A stretch of 6,775 nt of DNA from JARRRL01 sp037380725 (GCA_037380725.1 JARRRL010000138.1:1-6775), one strand, 5' to 3'. Positions 1-6,177 are shown, counted from the first letter of the stretch. Numbers and translations are program-made. Notes: generated by a model not told the origin, from the letters alone.

Positions 1-5
1 CAATC

Positions 6-440
6 ATGATTTTTAATGTCCAAACGACTGGGTTTAAACTCACAGAAAGTCTGTTATGCGCGGTTAAAGAACAAACACAGCAACTGAGGGACTATGGACG
101 AGCTCCGATCGGACGACTTGATATTGTGCTACGAGATATGCATGAAACCAAAAGCGGCATGGATAAATGCTGCCGCATTCAGTGTAAATTAAACGGTCAC
201 GATCTCATCGTTGCTCATTTCGTGTCTGATGATATGTATGCTGCTATCCATCAAAGTTTTGTGCGTCTACAACGCTCAATCGATAAAGCAGTTCGGAAAA
301 AAATGGTCAAACATCGTCACTCACAGGAACGCTTACTCGCTGTTGTTGATGATGCGAACACCACTCTGCCTCAACGCGAGGCACAACGCCTTCCTTTCGA
401 TTCAATCGAACGATTAAGAATCCAACCTTTCAAACACTAA
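6..440 (+). CDS. HPF/RaiA-family ribosome-associated protein
   Basis: This is a 144-residue cytosolic protein of the ribosome hibernation factor/sigma-54 modulation family, whose members bind the 30S subunit and protect idle ribosomes. The family pattern is visible: an N-terminal strand and helix (about 1-30), a strand around RLDIVLRD (37-44), the loop GMDKCC (51-56), strands around CRIQCKL and DLIVAHF, then DDMYAAI (75-81) leading into a long basic helix (to about 105). The G-x-DK-x-C loop followed by DxYAAI matches the stand-alone variant of this family better than classical E. coli HPF. Residues 106-144 form an extra tail with no recognised domain; it is shorter and different in character from the dimerisation domain of long HPF. 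Only five bases precede the ATG, so the ribosome binding site and promoter are outside the window and a longer N-terminus cannot be excluded. A specific ribosome role is inferred from the family. Confidence 0.85.
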   Translation: MIFNVQTTGFKLTESLLCAVKEQTQQLRDYGRAPIGRLDIVLRDMHETKSGMDKCCRIQCKLNGHDLIVAHFVSDDMYAAIHQSFVRLQRSIDKAVRKKMVKHRHSQERLLAVVDDANTTLPQREAQRLPFDSIERLRIQPFKH

Positions 441-441
441 T

Positions 442-719
442 TACGTTTACCAATTGTGTCACTGGCTACGCGTTGCGCCACAAGATGGCGAACTATTGTG
501 ACCATACCCACGAAGTCTGGCGACGAAATGAAACAGGAGCAAGCATGATTCCTTGGTAATATTCCTACTGGCTTATCAGATAATGTGCCGTTCGCAAGCT
601 GTGCAGCAGTAGATCATTGCTTCATGAAAATCATGAAAGACATAAACGAGCGGCAGTATACGTCTATACAAGCGAGACAAGCAAGAGAATCCGTTCCGTT
701 TTGCAGTATGGTAAACGTA
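442..719. repeat. 11-bp perfect inverted repeat bracketing a gene-free segment
   Basis: TACGTTTACCA at 442-452 is the exact reverse complement of TGGTAAACGTA at 709-719, with 256 bases between the arms. The left arm begins two bases after the stop codon of the HPF-like gene. The element could be a small non-autonomous mobile element with short terminal repeats, or a chance match. No clear target-site duplication flanks it (T on one side, G on the other), and the interior has no coding content that I recognise. Confidence 0.35.
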
Positions 720-790
720 GTTGACGGTCCAGATCAGCAAAAGCGTGTGCCATCGCGATAATTCTCTTTAACAATCATGCCGTGCAGTTC

Positions 791-794
791 GAGG
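791..794 (+). promoter_or_regulatory. Shine-Dalgarno site setting the start at 800
   Basis: GAGG lies five bases before ATG 800. The in-frame GTG at 782 has only a pyrimidine- and A-rich stretch before it and no purine-rich site. This favours ATG 800 as the start of the following gene. Confidence 0.55.
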
Positions 795-799
795 CCGTG

Positions 800-1270
800 A
801 TGCAACAATGTGTGATACAGCAGTACATTGATTTCCTTGAGAAACACTCAATTGATCGTCACTTCTATTGTCGCGCTGGCGATGGCACCTGCTGGGGGGA
901 ATGGGAGGTGCATTGGCAATACACGCTTAATGATGAACGATGCTGGGGCGTGAAGCGTGTAACCGAGGGGACGTGGCAACGATACTCCGGTCAAGAACTG
1001 TTGGATGCCTTGCATGCAAACGGTGTAGATATATCGATTATCGAATCAGAGATGCTCTCCACAATCAAAAGTATGATTGTGTACAGTAATCTGATGATTG
1101 AAGACAGCAAGCAGTTGCTGGGTGAGCAAGCTGTTACAGAAGCGATGATGGAATACCACGCGTTTTCAGATGTTTTAGTATCAACCTTGCGAACTTATGT
1201 GTCCTTGAGCGAAACCGACAAAGCAAAAGCAAAGCGCCAGAAAAACCCACCCTTACGTCTCGTAACGTAA
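800..1270 (+). CDS. Hypothetical protein, Trp-rich N-half and helical C-half
   Basis: I do not recognise this 156-residue protein. The first half holds an aromatic, cysteine-containing block with five tryptophans (W32, W35, W39, W49, W59) and cysteines at 4, 24, 31 and 48. Its GDGTCWGEWEVHW segment looks like beta strands of a compact domain. From about residue 64 to 137 the sequence is strongly helix-like (QELLDALHANG, then MLSTIKSMIVYSNLMIEDSKQLLG and EAMMEYHAFSDVLVSTLRTY), followed by a basic, Lys-rich tail (KAKAKRQK). There is no signal peptide or transmembrane segment, so it is probably cytosolic. ATG 800 is preferred because of GAGG five bases upstream; GTG 782 would add six residues (162 in all). 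It stands alone between two long spacers. That it is a real gene rests on its length, codon-like composition and ribosome binding site; its function is unknown. Confidence 0.7.
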   Translation: MQQCVIQQYIDFLEKHSIDRHFYCRAGDGTCWGEWEVHWQYTLNDERCWGVKRVTEGTWQRYSGQELLDALHANGVDISIIESEMLSTIKSMIVYSNLMIEDSKQLLGEQAVTEAMMEYHAFSDVLVSTLRTYVSLSETDKAKAKRQKNPPLRLVT

Positions 1271-1493
1271 ATCTTATTTGCGATGCCTTCAGCGTGAATA
1301 ACGGCTAAGAATAATTCGTCCTTTCTCTCATCAGCACCACAGCACATATGGCGAACAGTGGCAGGGTGCGCTCATCCTTAAGTGTCTGTTTTCTATCTAA
1401 CTCGTTGTCATAATACAAAACGGGTGCGATGATTGAGTGCGGTCACGCGATAGCTTTGATAAGATGACAATTCAGTTAGCCCAAAACGCAAAA

Positions 1494-1514
1494 AATTAAA
1501 AAGATATTTTAATT
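1494..1514. promoter_or_regulatory. AT-rich palindrome upstream of lipA
   Basis: AATTAAAA (1494-1501) and TTTTAATT (1507-1514) form a perfect 8-bp inverted repeat around the five-base centre AGATA. It ends 12 bases before the lipA Shine-Dalgarno site, so it lies in the leader or over the core promoter. It could be an operator half-site pair or simply AT-rich promoter DNA. A possible promoter lies further upstream: TTGTCA at 1405-1410, a 17-base gap, then GATGAT at 1428-1433 (9 of 12 consensus bases). The rest of the 265-base spacer 1271-1535 shows no gene. Confidence 0.3.
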
Positions 1515-1535
1515 CAGTACGTTAATGAGGTTTTC

Positions 1536-2585
1536 ATGAACGATACGCCGGAAGAACGAATCCAGAGCGGTCAAAAATTTACCAGTTCAAATGGCATTAC
1601 TGCTATCAAAGATGGCGTGAAAGCACAAACAAGAACGACGCTCACGGGTGAGCCTACGCTTCCCCTTGGACGCAAACCACCTTGGTTGCGAGCAAAAATA
1701 CCTGCTGGCCAACGATTCGATGCCGTACGTCGGACTGTGCGGGCACACCGTTTGAGCACAGTATGCGAAGAGTCACACTGCCCCAACCTGGGAGAATGCT
1801 GGAGCAATGGTACCGCGACTATTATGGTTATGGGATCAGTCTGCACGAGAGCGTGTCGATTTTGTGCGGTAGATACCGGAAATCCGAAAGGATGGCTGGA
1901 TCAGGATGAGCCACAACACGTTGCCCAATCGGTTGAATTAATGGCTTTACGCTACATTGTGCTGACATCCGTAGACCGAGATGATTTGCAAGATGGCGGA
2001 GCGGCGCACTATGCTGCCTGTGTGCGTGCCATCAAAGCACGTACACCCGTTGTAAAAGTTGAAGCCCTTACACCGGATTTTTGCGGTTCTGAATCCGCTG
2101 TGGCAACCGTCATTGATGCTGGATTGGATGTGTTTGCACAAAATGTCGAAACCGTGAAACGATTGACACACCCCGTGCGTGACCCTCGCGCCTCTTATGA
2201 ACAAACGTTAGCGATACTCGCTTTTGCAAAACGCCACAACCCCCGCGTTCTGACTAAAACCAGTTTGATGGTAGGTCTGGGTGAAAGCGACAATGAAATC
2301 ATTCAAACCTTGGCCGATTTGCGCGAAAAAAACGTAGATATTGTTACTTTGGGACAATATTTACGTCCCACCGCACACCACTTACCCGTTGAACGTTATG
2401 TAACACCTGACGCCTTTAATCATTATCGAGAAGTGGGCTTGCGCATGGGCTTCATGGAAATCGCATCCGGTCCAATGGTACGCTCCAGCTACCGTGCCGA
2501 TCGGATTTTTGAGCAGAACAATTTGGGTTTAACTTTACCAACTCAGCTCGATTCAAACAAAATTCCTATTAAACGTCTGGATTGA
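1536..2585 (+). CDS. lipA: Lipoyl synthase (radical SAM)
   Basis: This enzyme inserts two sulfur atoms into octanoyl groups bound to carrier domains (pyruvate and 2-oxoglutarate dehydrogenase E2, GcvH), the last step of lipoate synthesis in the cytosol. All LipA hallmarks are present. The auxiliary cluster motif is CEESHCPNLGEC (C77, C82, C88). The radical SAM motif is CTRACRFC (C103, C107, C110). Also present are TSVDRDDL (144-151), DVFAQNVETV (198-207), GLGE (247-250), QYLRPT (274-279) and the C-terminal RSSY (316-319), whose serine ligates the auxiliary cluster in the family. At 349 residues it exceeds E. coli LipA (321); the excess is mainly in an unconserved N-terminus of about 45 residues. 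GAGG lies five bases before ATG 1536, supporting this start. No octanoyltransferase gene (lipB) is next to it, so the octanoyl donor step must be encoded elsewhere. msrA follows after 102 bases. Confidence 0.97.
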   Translation: MNDTPEERIQSGQKFTSSNGITAIKDGVKAQTRTTLTGEPTLPLGRKPPWLRAKIPAGQRFDAVRRTVRAHRLSTVCEESHCPNLGECWSNGTATIMVMGSVCTRACRFCAVDTGNPKGWLDQDEPQHVAQSVELMALRYIVLTSVDRDDLQDGGAAHYAACVRAIKARTPVVKVEALTPDFCGSESAVATVIDAGLDVFAQNVETVKRLTHPVRDPRASYEQTLAILAFAKRHNPRVLTKTSLMVGLGESDNEIIQTLADLREKNVDIVTLGQYLRPTAHHLPVERYVTPDAFNHYREVGLRMGFMEIASGPMVRSSYRADRIFEQNNLGLTLPTQLDSNKIPIKRLD

Positions 2586-2609
2586 TTTGCACTTACTCTG
2601 AATTAAAAT
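2582..2609 (+). promoter_or_regulatory. Candidate sigma-70 promoter for msrA
   Basis: TTGATT (2582-2587) and TAAAAT (2604-2609) match the -35 and -10 consensus at four and five of six positions, with a 16-base spacer. The -35 box overlaps the lipA stop codon. Transcription would begin about 70 bases before the msrA start, which suggests msrA can be expressed independently of lipA. This is a visual match only. Confidence 0.35.
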
Positions 2610-2687
2610 GAGTTCTGAATACCAAATAGCGCCAGTATCAGCAAAGGAAACGTTCACCGATAAGAACCATGCAGGAGATCGACACCA

Positions 2688-3176
2688 ATGGCGCAGCACA
2701 CAATTATTTTAGCAGGCGGATGCTTCTGGGGAGTACAGGAATTAATTCGACGCATTCCCGGCGTCATAGAAACGGAGGCGGGTTATGCCGGTGGTCAGCA
2801 GGTTTCTCCGCGTTACAACGATGTGAAACAAGGAAATTCGGGCCATGCGGAATCGGTTCGTGTGGTTTATGATGACAATCAACTGTCATTGCAAACGTTG
2901 CTGGTGGAACACTTTTTCCGACTGCATGATCCCACGACACGAAACCGACAAGGAAATGATCACGGATCACAATATCGGTCGGCCATTTTTTGCTTCAATA
3001 ACGAACAGCTCGAAACAGCACTTGCAGCTCGGAAAATTGTAGCCGAGAGTGGTTTGTGGCCAAACACGGTGGTCACGGAAGTGCTCCCAGCTGGCAAATT
3101 TTGGTCAGCAGAGGATGAACATCAAGATTACCTACAAAAGTTTCCAAATGGGTACACCTGTCATTTTTATCGGTGA
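2688..3176 (+). CDS. msrA: Peptide methionine-S-sulfoxide reductase MsrA
   Basis: MsrA reduces methionine-S-sulfoxide, free or in proteins, repairing oxidative damage; thioredoxin normally recycles it. The catalytic motif GGCFWG sits at residues 10-15, with nucleophile C12. Other family signatures are GYAGG (32-36), GHAESV (52-57, with the conserved Glu55), HDPTT (80-84), GNDHGSQYRS (89-98, with Asp91 and Tyr97) and EDEHQDYLQKFPNGYTCH (142-159). C158, near the C-terminus, is the best candidate for a resolving cysteine; C102 is buried in the SAIFCF strand. At 162 residues this is a compact single-domain form without an MsrB fusion or signal peptide, so it is cytosolic. AGGAG (2673-2677) lies ten bases before ATG 2688, a somewhat long but acceptable gap. 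The gene is convergent with the phosphodiesterase gene, and the 64 bases between them show no clear terminator hairpin. Confidence 0.96.
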   Translation: MAQHTIILAGGCFWGVQELIRRIPGVIETEAGYAGGQQVSPRYNDVKQGNSGHAESVRVVYDDNQLSLQTLLVEHFFRLHDPTTRNRQGNDHGSQYRSAIFCFNNEQLETALAARKIVAESGLWPNTVVTEVLPAGKFWSAEDEHQDYLQKFPNGYTCHFYR

Positions 3177-3240
3177 CAAACGGTATAACTAAAGAGAAAA
3201 AAGTAATAAAATCAGTGATAAGAACGATCATCCAAATGAA

Positions 3241-3936
3241 TTACTCTAAGATAACTGCCCGCAAACGGTCTGGGTAGTCGGTAATGATGCCATCGACGCC
3301 CATTACGATGAGATCTCGCATATCATCCTCATAATTAACTGTGTAAACAAATACCTTAAGTCCTCGTGCATGCGCATCTTCCAAGTAAGCTTGACTTAAG
3401 CTTTCATAATTTGTGTGCAACGAGTATGCACCGAAACGCTCCGCACTCTGTGCATACTCAACTGGCTGACATTCCATTAACAAACCCAAGTTCATGCTTG
3501 GCACCAGGGCTTTCAACGTGGCCAGTTGCGTATGATCAAAGGAAGAGACGATTATATTTTCAGAACACCATTTATTGGCAAGCATGTTTTGAAATGCTGT
3601 AACCATGGGGATTGCGCAACCTTTGCCTTTGATTTCGATGTTCAATTTGCTCACACCTTGCATGCGCATTGCTACCTCAGACAAAGTCGGAATTTTTTGC
3701 TCGCATACTCGAAATTGCGCCAATTCTTTTAGTGATCGAGCCGACAAGCGCCCAGACTGCCCCACCAAGCGCTCCAAACGGAAATCATGGAAAACCACCA
3801 ATTCATCTTCCACAAGGTGAACATCTACCTCAATCATATCAACACCAAGCGCAAGAGCAGCGTCTATAGACGCCAAGGTATTCTCAGGCTGTAAACCCGC
3901 GGCACCTCGATGTCCAATGATCAACGGTAACGTCAT
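3241..3936 (-). CDS. ugpQ: Glycerophosphodiester phosphodiesterase, cytosolic UgpQ type
   Basis: The enzyme hydrolyses glycerophosphodiesters from deacylated phospholipids to glycerol-3-phosphate and an alcohol. The 231-residue protein shows the GDPD TIM-barrel signatures. These are GHRGAAGLQPENT (8-20, with catalytic H9 and metal-ligand E18), MIEVDVHL (34-41, E36 and D38 as metal ligands) and the second catalytic His in VVFHD (H50). LNIEIKGK (98-105) supplies E101 and K103; SSFDH lies at 131-135, VYTVN at 197-201 and GVDGIITDYP at 213-222. There is no signal peptide, so it resembles cytosolic UgpQ rather than periplasmic GlpQ. The symbol is by family type only, since no ugp transporter genes are nearby. 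AGGAG lies seven bases before the ATG. The start overlaps the stop of a 34-codon ORF on the same strand (ATGA), which suggests translational coupling. Confidence 0.93.
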   Translation of the reverse strand: MTLPLIIGHRGAAGLQPENTLASIDAALALGVDMIEVDVHLVEDELVVFHDFRLERLVGQSGRLSARSLKELAQFRVCEQKIPTLSEVAMRMQGVSKLNIEIKGKGCAIPMVTAFQNMLANKWCSENIIVSSFDHTQLATLKALVPSMNLGLLMECQPVEYAQSAERFGAYSLHTNYESLSQAYLEDAHARGLKVFVYTVNYEDDMRDLIVMGVDGIITDYPDRLRAVILE

Positions 3937-4037
3937 ATCTGCACTCCTGTTCGCCAGCCCGCCTTCTTGAAAAAGATTACACCAGACTTGAAGACAAGGG
4001 TGAACGTCTTGTAAGCTGCTTGCGATTCAATGCACAT
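3933..4037 (-). CDS. Candidate 34-residue small protein coupled to the phosphodiesterase
   Basis: Reading the - strand, AAGGAG (4050-4045) lies seven bases before an ATG at 4037. The frame runs for 34 codons and stops with a TGA that overlaps the phosphodiesterase start in an ATGA. The peptide begins MCIESQAAYKTF and ends GWRTGVQI. It is basic and has a short hydrophobic run (FTLVF, GVIFF) interrupted by lysines, too short and too charged for a sure membrane segment. I recognise no family. The strong ribosome binding site and the exact start-stop overlap point to translation. The ORF may be a functional small protein or a leader whose translation opens the ribosome binding site of the next gene. 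It could also be chance, as open frames of this length are common; conservation would decide. Confidence 0.45.
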   Translation of the reverse strand: MCIESQAAYKTFTLVFKSGVIFFKKAGWRTGVQI

Positions 4038-4044
4038 TAATCAA

Positions 4045-4050
4045 CTCCTT
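4045..4050 (-). promoter_or_regulatory. Strong Shine-Dalgarno site of the small ORF
   Basis: AAGGAG on the - strand, seven bases before the ATG of the 34-codon ORF, is one of the best ribosome binding sites in the window. No other gene would use it: the phosphodiesterase has its own AGGAG within the small ORF's last codons. Its presence is the main argument that the small ORF is translated. Confidence 0.45.
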
Positions 4051-4063
4051 ATCAAGTTGTAAC

Positions 4064-4082
4064 GACAGCGTTGCTGTTTTTT
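4064..4082 (+). terminator. Hairpin with T-tract in the divergent spacer
   Basis: ACAGC (4065-4069), loop GTT and GCTGT (4073-4077) form a 5-bp stem, extendable by a G-T pair, followed by a run of T to 4082. This has the shape of an intrinsic terminator for + strand transcription, but no + strand gene lies directly upstream. It may stop antisense or small-RNA transcription, act as an attenuator ahead of the glycosyltransferase gene, or be a chance hairpin; the stem is short. The rest of the 3937-4177 spacer shows no clear promoter pair. TTGACT at 4094-4099 lacks a well-placed -10. Confidence 0.3.
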
Positions 4083-4177
4083 GCTTAGGGAATTTGACTT
4101 TCCGCCACTCGGCATTGGCGTTTCAGCGGATACCCTCTCGATGAATGTCTTGATGTCATGCATAAGGGCCGATCACC

Positions 4178-5320
4178 ATGGTATTAATCAGTAAAAAAGA
4201 AAAAATTCGAGTACTGCACATCACCTTTGATATGGGAATCGGTGGCACAGAGCAAGTAATTCGCAACTTAGTCACAGGCGATAAATGGCCAGAATGCGGC
4301 GTCCAACACCAGTTATGCTGCATTGAATCTCCACTCGGAACATGGGGTTGTGAACTTCAGCGTTCCGGCGTACCGGTTGACGTGTTTCAGCGGAAACCTA
4401 AATTGGATTGGAGCTTAGTTTGCCAAATCCATCGCATCATTCAACGGCGTCGTATACATATTGTACACGCTCACCAATACACACCTTTTACTTATGGCTT
4501 TCTTGCCTCTCGACTGACACCCGCTAAAGTCATTTTTACTGAACACGGGCGTTTTTATCCAGATTCCAGCACGCTTAAACGTCGCACAGTGAATCGCCTT
4601 ATGTTTCCCTTCGTCAATAAAATCACAGCGATTTCGGAAGCCACCAAACAAGCATTGGTCGATCATGAAGCCATTCCCTCTTCACGTATTGATGTTATAT
4701 ACAATGGTATTCATACCTTACCTGCTTCTCCAATAGAAGAACAAGCTCAACTGCGAACAGAACTCGGTATTCCACAGAACGCACTCATTTTTGGAACGAT
4801 CGCACGCTTTGATCCGATCAAAAATCAAACACTCATGATCCGTGGTTTTGCTGAAGCGCTGAAAAAATACCCTCACCTAAGATTAGTATTGGTCGGAGAT
4901 GGCCCGGAACGAACGACATTAAACGAGTTGGTCGCTCATTTAGGTATTACTGATCAAGTTATTTTTGTCGGATACCAACCCCACCCTCATCGCTATGTGC
5001 ATTTATTTGATGTCTTTTTGCTAACATCCTTGAGTGAAGGAACATCCATGACCTTACTGGAAGCCATGTCTGCTGGTAAGCCCTGTATTGTTTCAGCTGC
5101 AGGCGGTAATCCAGAAATTGTCAGTCACAACAAAACAGGCTTGGTCTTTCCGAACAACGACCAAGCTGCTTACGTTGCAGCTTTGCATCGCTTAATCGAA
5201 AATGAAAATGATCGCCTCACAATGAGCGCTGAAGCGATCAGTGTTTTTGATACCCATTTCACAGCAAAGGTTATGCAACATCGTTTTTTAGACATTTATC
5301 AAACATTGAGCAATACTTGA
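4178..5320 (+). CDS. Glycosyltransferase family 4 (GT-B fold)
   Basis: This 380-residue enzyme probably transfers a sugar from a nucleotide-sugar donor during polysaccharide or glycolipid synthesis at the cytosolic face of the membrane. The N-terminal domain (about 9-180) has the MGIGGTE acceptor-side loop (19-25), HAHQY (97-101) and TEHGRFYP (121-128). The C-terminal donor domain starts near IFGTIARFDPIKNQ (204-217), with VGDGPER (239-245). The E-x7-E motif is SEGTSMTLLEAMSAG (286-300), with E287 and E295. The AAGGNPEIV stretch (307-315) follows, typical of GT4 retaining enzymes. There are no transmembrane helices. Acceptor and donor cannot be read from the sequence. Its overall look is like exopolysaccharide transferases of the PEP-CTERM/EpsH-associated group, but no other glycan genes are adjacent. 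AAGGG (4164-4168) nine bases before ATG 4178 is a modest ribosome binding site. It converges on the esterase gene. Confidence 0.9.
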   Translation: MVLISKKEKIRVLHITFDMGIGGTEQVIRNLVTGDKWPECGVQHQLCCIESPLGTWGCELQRSGVPVDVFQRKPKLDWSLVCQIHRIIQRRRIHIVHAHQYTPFTYGFLASRLTPAKVIFTEHGRFYPDSSTLKRRTVNRLMFPFVNKITAISEATKQALVDHEAIPSSRIDVIYNGIHTLPASPIEEQAQLRTELGIPQNALIFGTIARFDPIKNQTLMIRGFAEALKKYPHLRLVLVGDGPERTTLNELVAHLGITDQVIFVGYQPHPHRYVHLFDVFLLTSLSEGTSMTLLEAMSAGKPCIVSAAGGNPEIVSHNKTGLVFPNNDQAAYVAALHRLIENENDRLTMSAEAISVFDTHFTAKVMQHRFLDIYQTLSNT

Positions 5321-5357
5321 TAAATGCTGAGTGCAACCACCTTAAACTACTTTATAC

Positions 5358-5372
5358 CCCTTTAATAAAGGG
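5358..5372. terminator. Possible bidirectional hairpin between convergent genes
   Basis: CCCTTT (5358-5363), loop AAT and AAAGGG (5367-5372) form a perfect 6-bp stem in the 73-base gap between the convergent glycosyltransferase and esterase stops. The place is right for a shared terminator, but neither strand has a clean T-tract after the stem, so efficient intrinsic termination is doubtful. Confidence 0.3.
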
Positions 5373-5393
5373 CAATGTGGCGAAGTATACGAT

Positions 5394-6053
5394 TCACAAC
5401 AAGCGACTTTGAATCCATTCTGAAATATCTTTCACTTCTTTTGGGTGCACACTGTGCTCAGCGGAGTAACTGTGAAATTCAGGTTTAAACCCACGATTAC
5501 TGAGATGTTCAAACGCGAGCTGCCCCAAATGTACGGGTACAACGCAATCCTGATTACCGTGGTATATGCTGATGGGTAGTGTGCGGTTGGCAGGATGCAC
5601 CACAACGGTCTCACGCGTTGGAAAATAGCTTGACAAGATCATCAGCCCGCCTAAAGGTTGGTCAAAACTTAAGGCTGCCTCGTATGCCACCGCACCACCT
5701 TGTGAGAAACCCGCCACAATAATACGCTCACTGGAAATACCGTGTTCAATTTCTTGTTGCAGCATGAACCGAATCGAATCAGCAGAAGATTGAATTTGTT
5801 GATAATCTATCTTTCGCTCAACTGACAGATCCAAGAGGTCATACCAGGCTGGCATGACCGCGCCACCATTTATTGTGACCGGAATTTGGGGAGCATGAGG
5901 AAAAATAAAACGAATTTTTGCCTCAGGCGGCAACGCTAGCTCTGGAACAATAGGTACAAAATCATGACCACTGGCGCCTAGGCCATGCAGCCAGATAATC
6001 GCCGCGTTTGGATCTGGATGAGTCAAGAGCGTTTCACATTTTAATGGTTTCAT
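5394..6053 (-). CDS. Carboxylesterase 2 / acyl-protein-thioesterase-like hydrolase
   Basis: This is a serine hydrolase of the alpha/beta fold, phospholipase/carboxylesterase family, acting on short-chain esters or lysophospholipid-like substrates; the real substrate is unknown. In the 219-residue protein, AIIWLHGLGASG (18-29) carries the oxyanion-hole loop. PHAPQIPVTINGG (52-64) and MPAWYDL (67-73) are typical of EstB-like enzymes. The nucleophile elbow is GFSQGG (115-120, S117). The acid is D169 in HGNQDCVVP, and the histidine is most likely H200 in AEHSVHPKEV. The start at ATG 6053 gives the usual family length and begins just before the first strand. An in-frame TTG at 6122 would add 23 hydrophobic residues, giving 242 and resembling a signal peptide. 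I reject it because it has no good ribosome binding site and lies before the transcription start predicted from a candidate promoter there. AGG about ten bases before ATG 6053 is a weak site. Confidence 0.92.
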   Translation of the reverse strand: MKPLKCETLLTHPDPNAAIIWLHGLGASGHDFVPIVPELALPPEAKIRFIFPHAPQIPVTINGGAVMPAWYDLLDLSVERKIDYQQIQSSADSIRFMLQQEIEHGISSERIIVAGFSQGGAVAYEAALSFDQPLGGLMILSSYFPTRETVVVHPANRTLPISIYHGNQDCVVPVHLGQLAFEHLSNRGFKPEFHSYSAEHSVHPKEVKDISEWIQSRLL

Positions 6054-6110
6054 GAGATAATTACCTGCTATTTCTGAGTACGCTATCCCGCATAGTACAA
6101 CAATAATTCG

Positions 6111-6138
6111 GTTATAGCACAATCGCTTATAAGTACAA
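6111..6138 (-). promoter_or_regulatory. Candidate promoter for the esterase gene
   Basis: On the - strand, TTGTAC (6138-6133) and TATAAC (6116-6111) are separated by 16 bases. The -10 box matches consensus at five of six positions, the -35 at three. Transcription would begin near 6104, downstream of the alternative TTG start at 6122 and about 50 bases before ATG 6053, which supports the shorter protein. Visual match only. Confidence 0.3.
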
Positions 6139-6140
6139 TC

Positions 6141-6177
6141 GTTTACTCACGGGTCTTCCAACCTGAGCGAAGTAAAC
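6141..6177. repeat. 7-bp inverted repeat in the divergent esterase/DA1 spacer
   Basis: GTTTACT (6141-6147) and AGTAAAC (6171-6177) are exact reverse complements, 23 bases apart. A smaller GGT/ACC pair (6152-6154, 6161-6163) nests inside. It could be an operator with two half-sites or a hairpin in a leader transcript of the gene starting at 6220. It overlaps by one base the tandem 9-bp repeats that follow. Confidence 0.3.

Larger units (their letters stand above)
441..799. other. Gene-free spacer between the HPF-like gene and the unknown gene
   Basis: I find no convincing gene in either strand of this roughly 360-base stretch. The reading frame of the HPF-like gene stays open past its stop to 548, but the peptide has no recognisable pattern. 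A 5-bp hairpin (CGCCA at 476-480, TGGCG at 486-490) has no T-tract, so it is not a good intrinsic terminator. TCATGAAA occurs twice 9 bases apart (622-629 and 631-638). TTGACG (721-726) resembles a -35 element but has no matching -10 at proper spacing. The main structure is the 11-bp inverted repeat listed separately. Confidence 0.5.

Noticed and set aside
476..490. Hairpin CGCCA/TGGCG after the HPF-like gene as a terminator
   Set aside because: The stem has only 5 bp and is followed by AACTATTG rather than a T-tract.
441..548. Continuation of the HPF-like reading frame past its TAA stop
   Set aside because: About 35 further open codons are expected often by chance, the peptide resembles nothing, and no recoding signal is visible around the stop.
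537..557. Tiny ORF ATGATTCCTTGGTAA at 545 preceded by AGGAG, as a leader peptide
   Set aside because: It has only four sense codons, shows no amino-acid repetition suggesting attenuation, and is over 200 bases from the next gene.
660..754. 29-codon - strand frame starting MAHAFADLDRQLR
   Set aside because: Its ribosome binding site is weak, no downstream gene lies on that strand, and the composition shows nothing distinctive.
2669..2872. 67-codon open frame starting just before msrA
   Set aside because: It overlaps msrA in another frame, and the msrA frame carries the full set of family motifs.
6054..6122. Longer esterase start at TTG 6122, adding a hydrophobic 23-residue N-terminus like a signal peptide
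   Set aside because: The start is a rare TTG without a clear ribosome binding site, a candidate -10 box (TATAAC, 6116-6111) lies inside it, and family members normally begin where ATG 6053 does.
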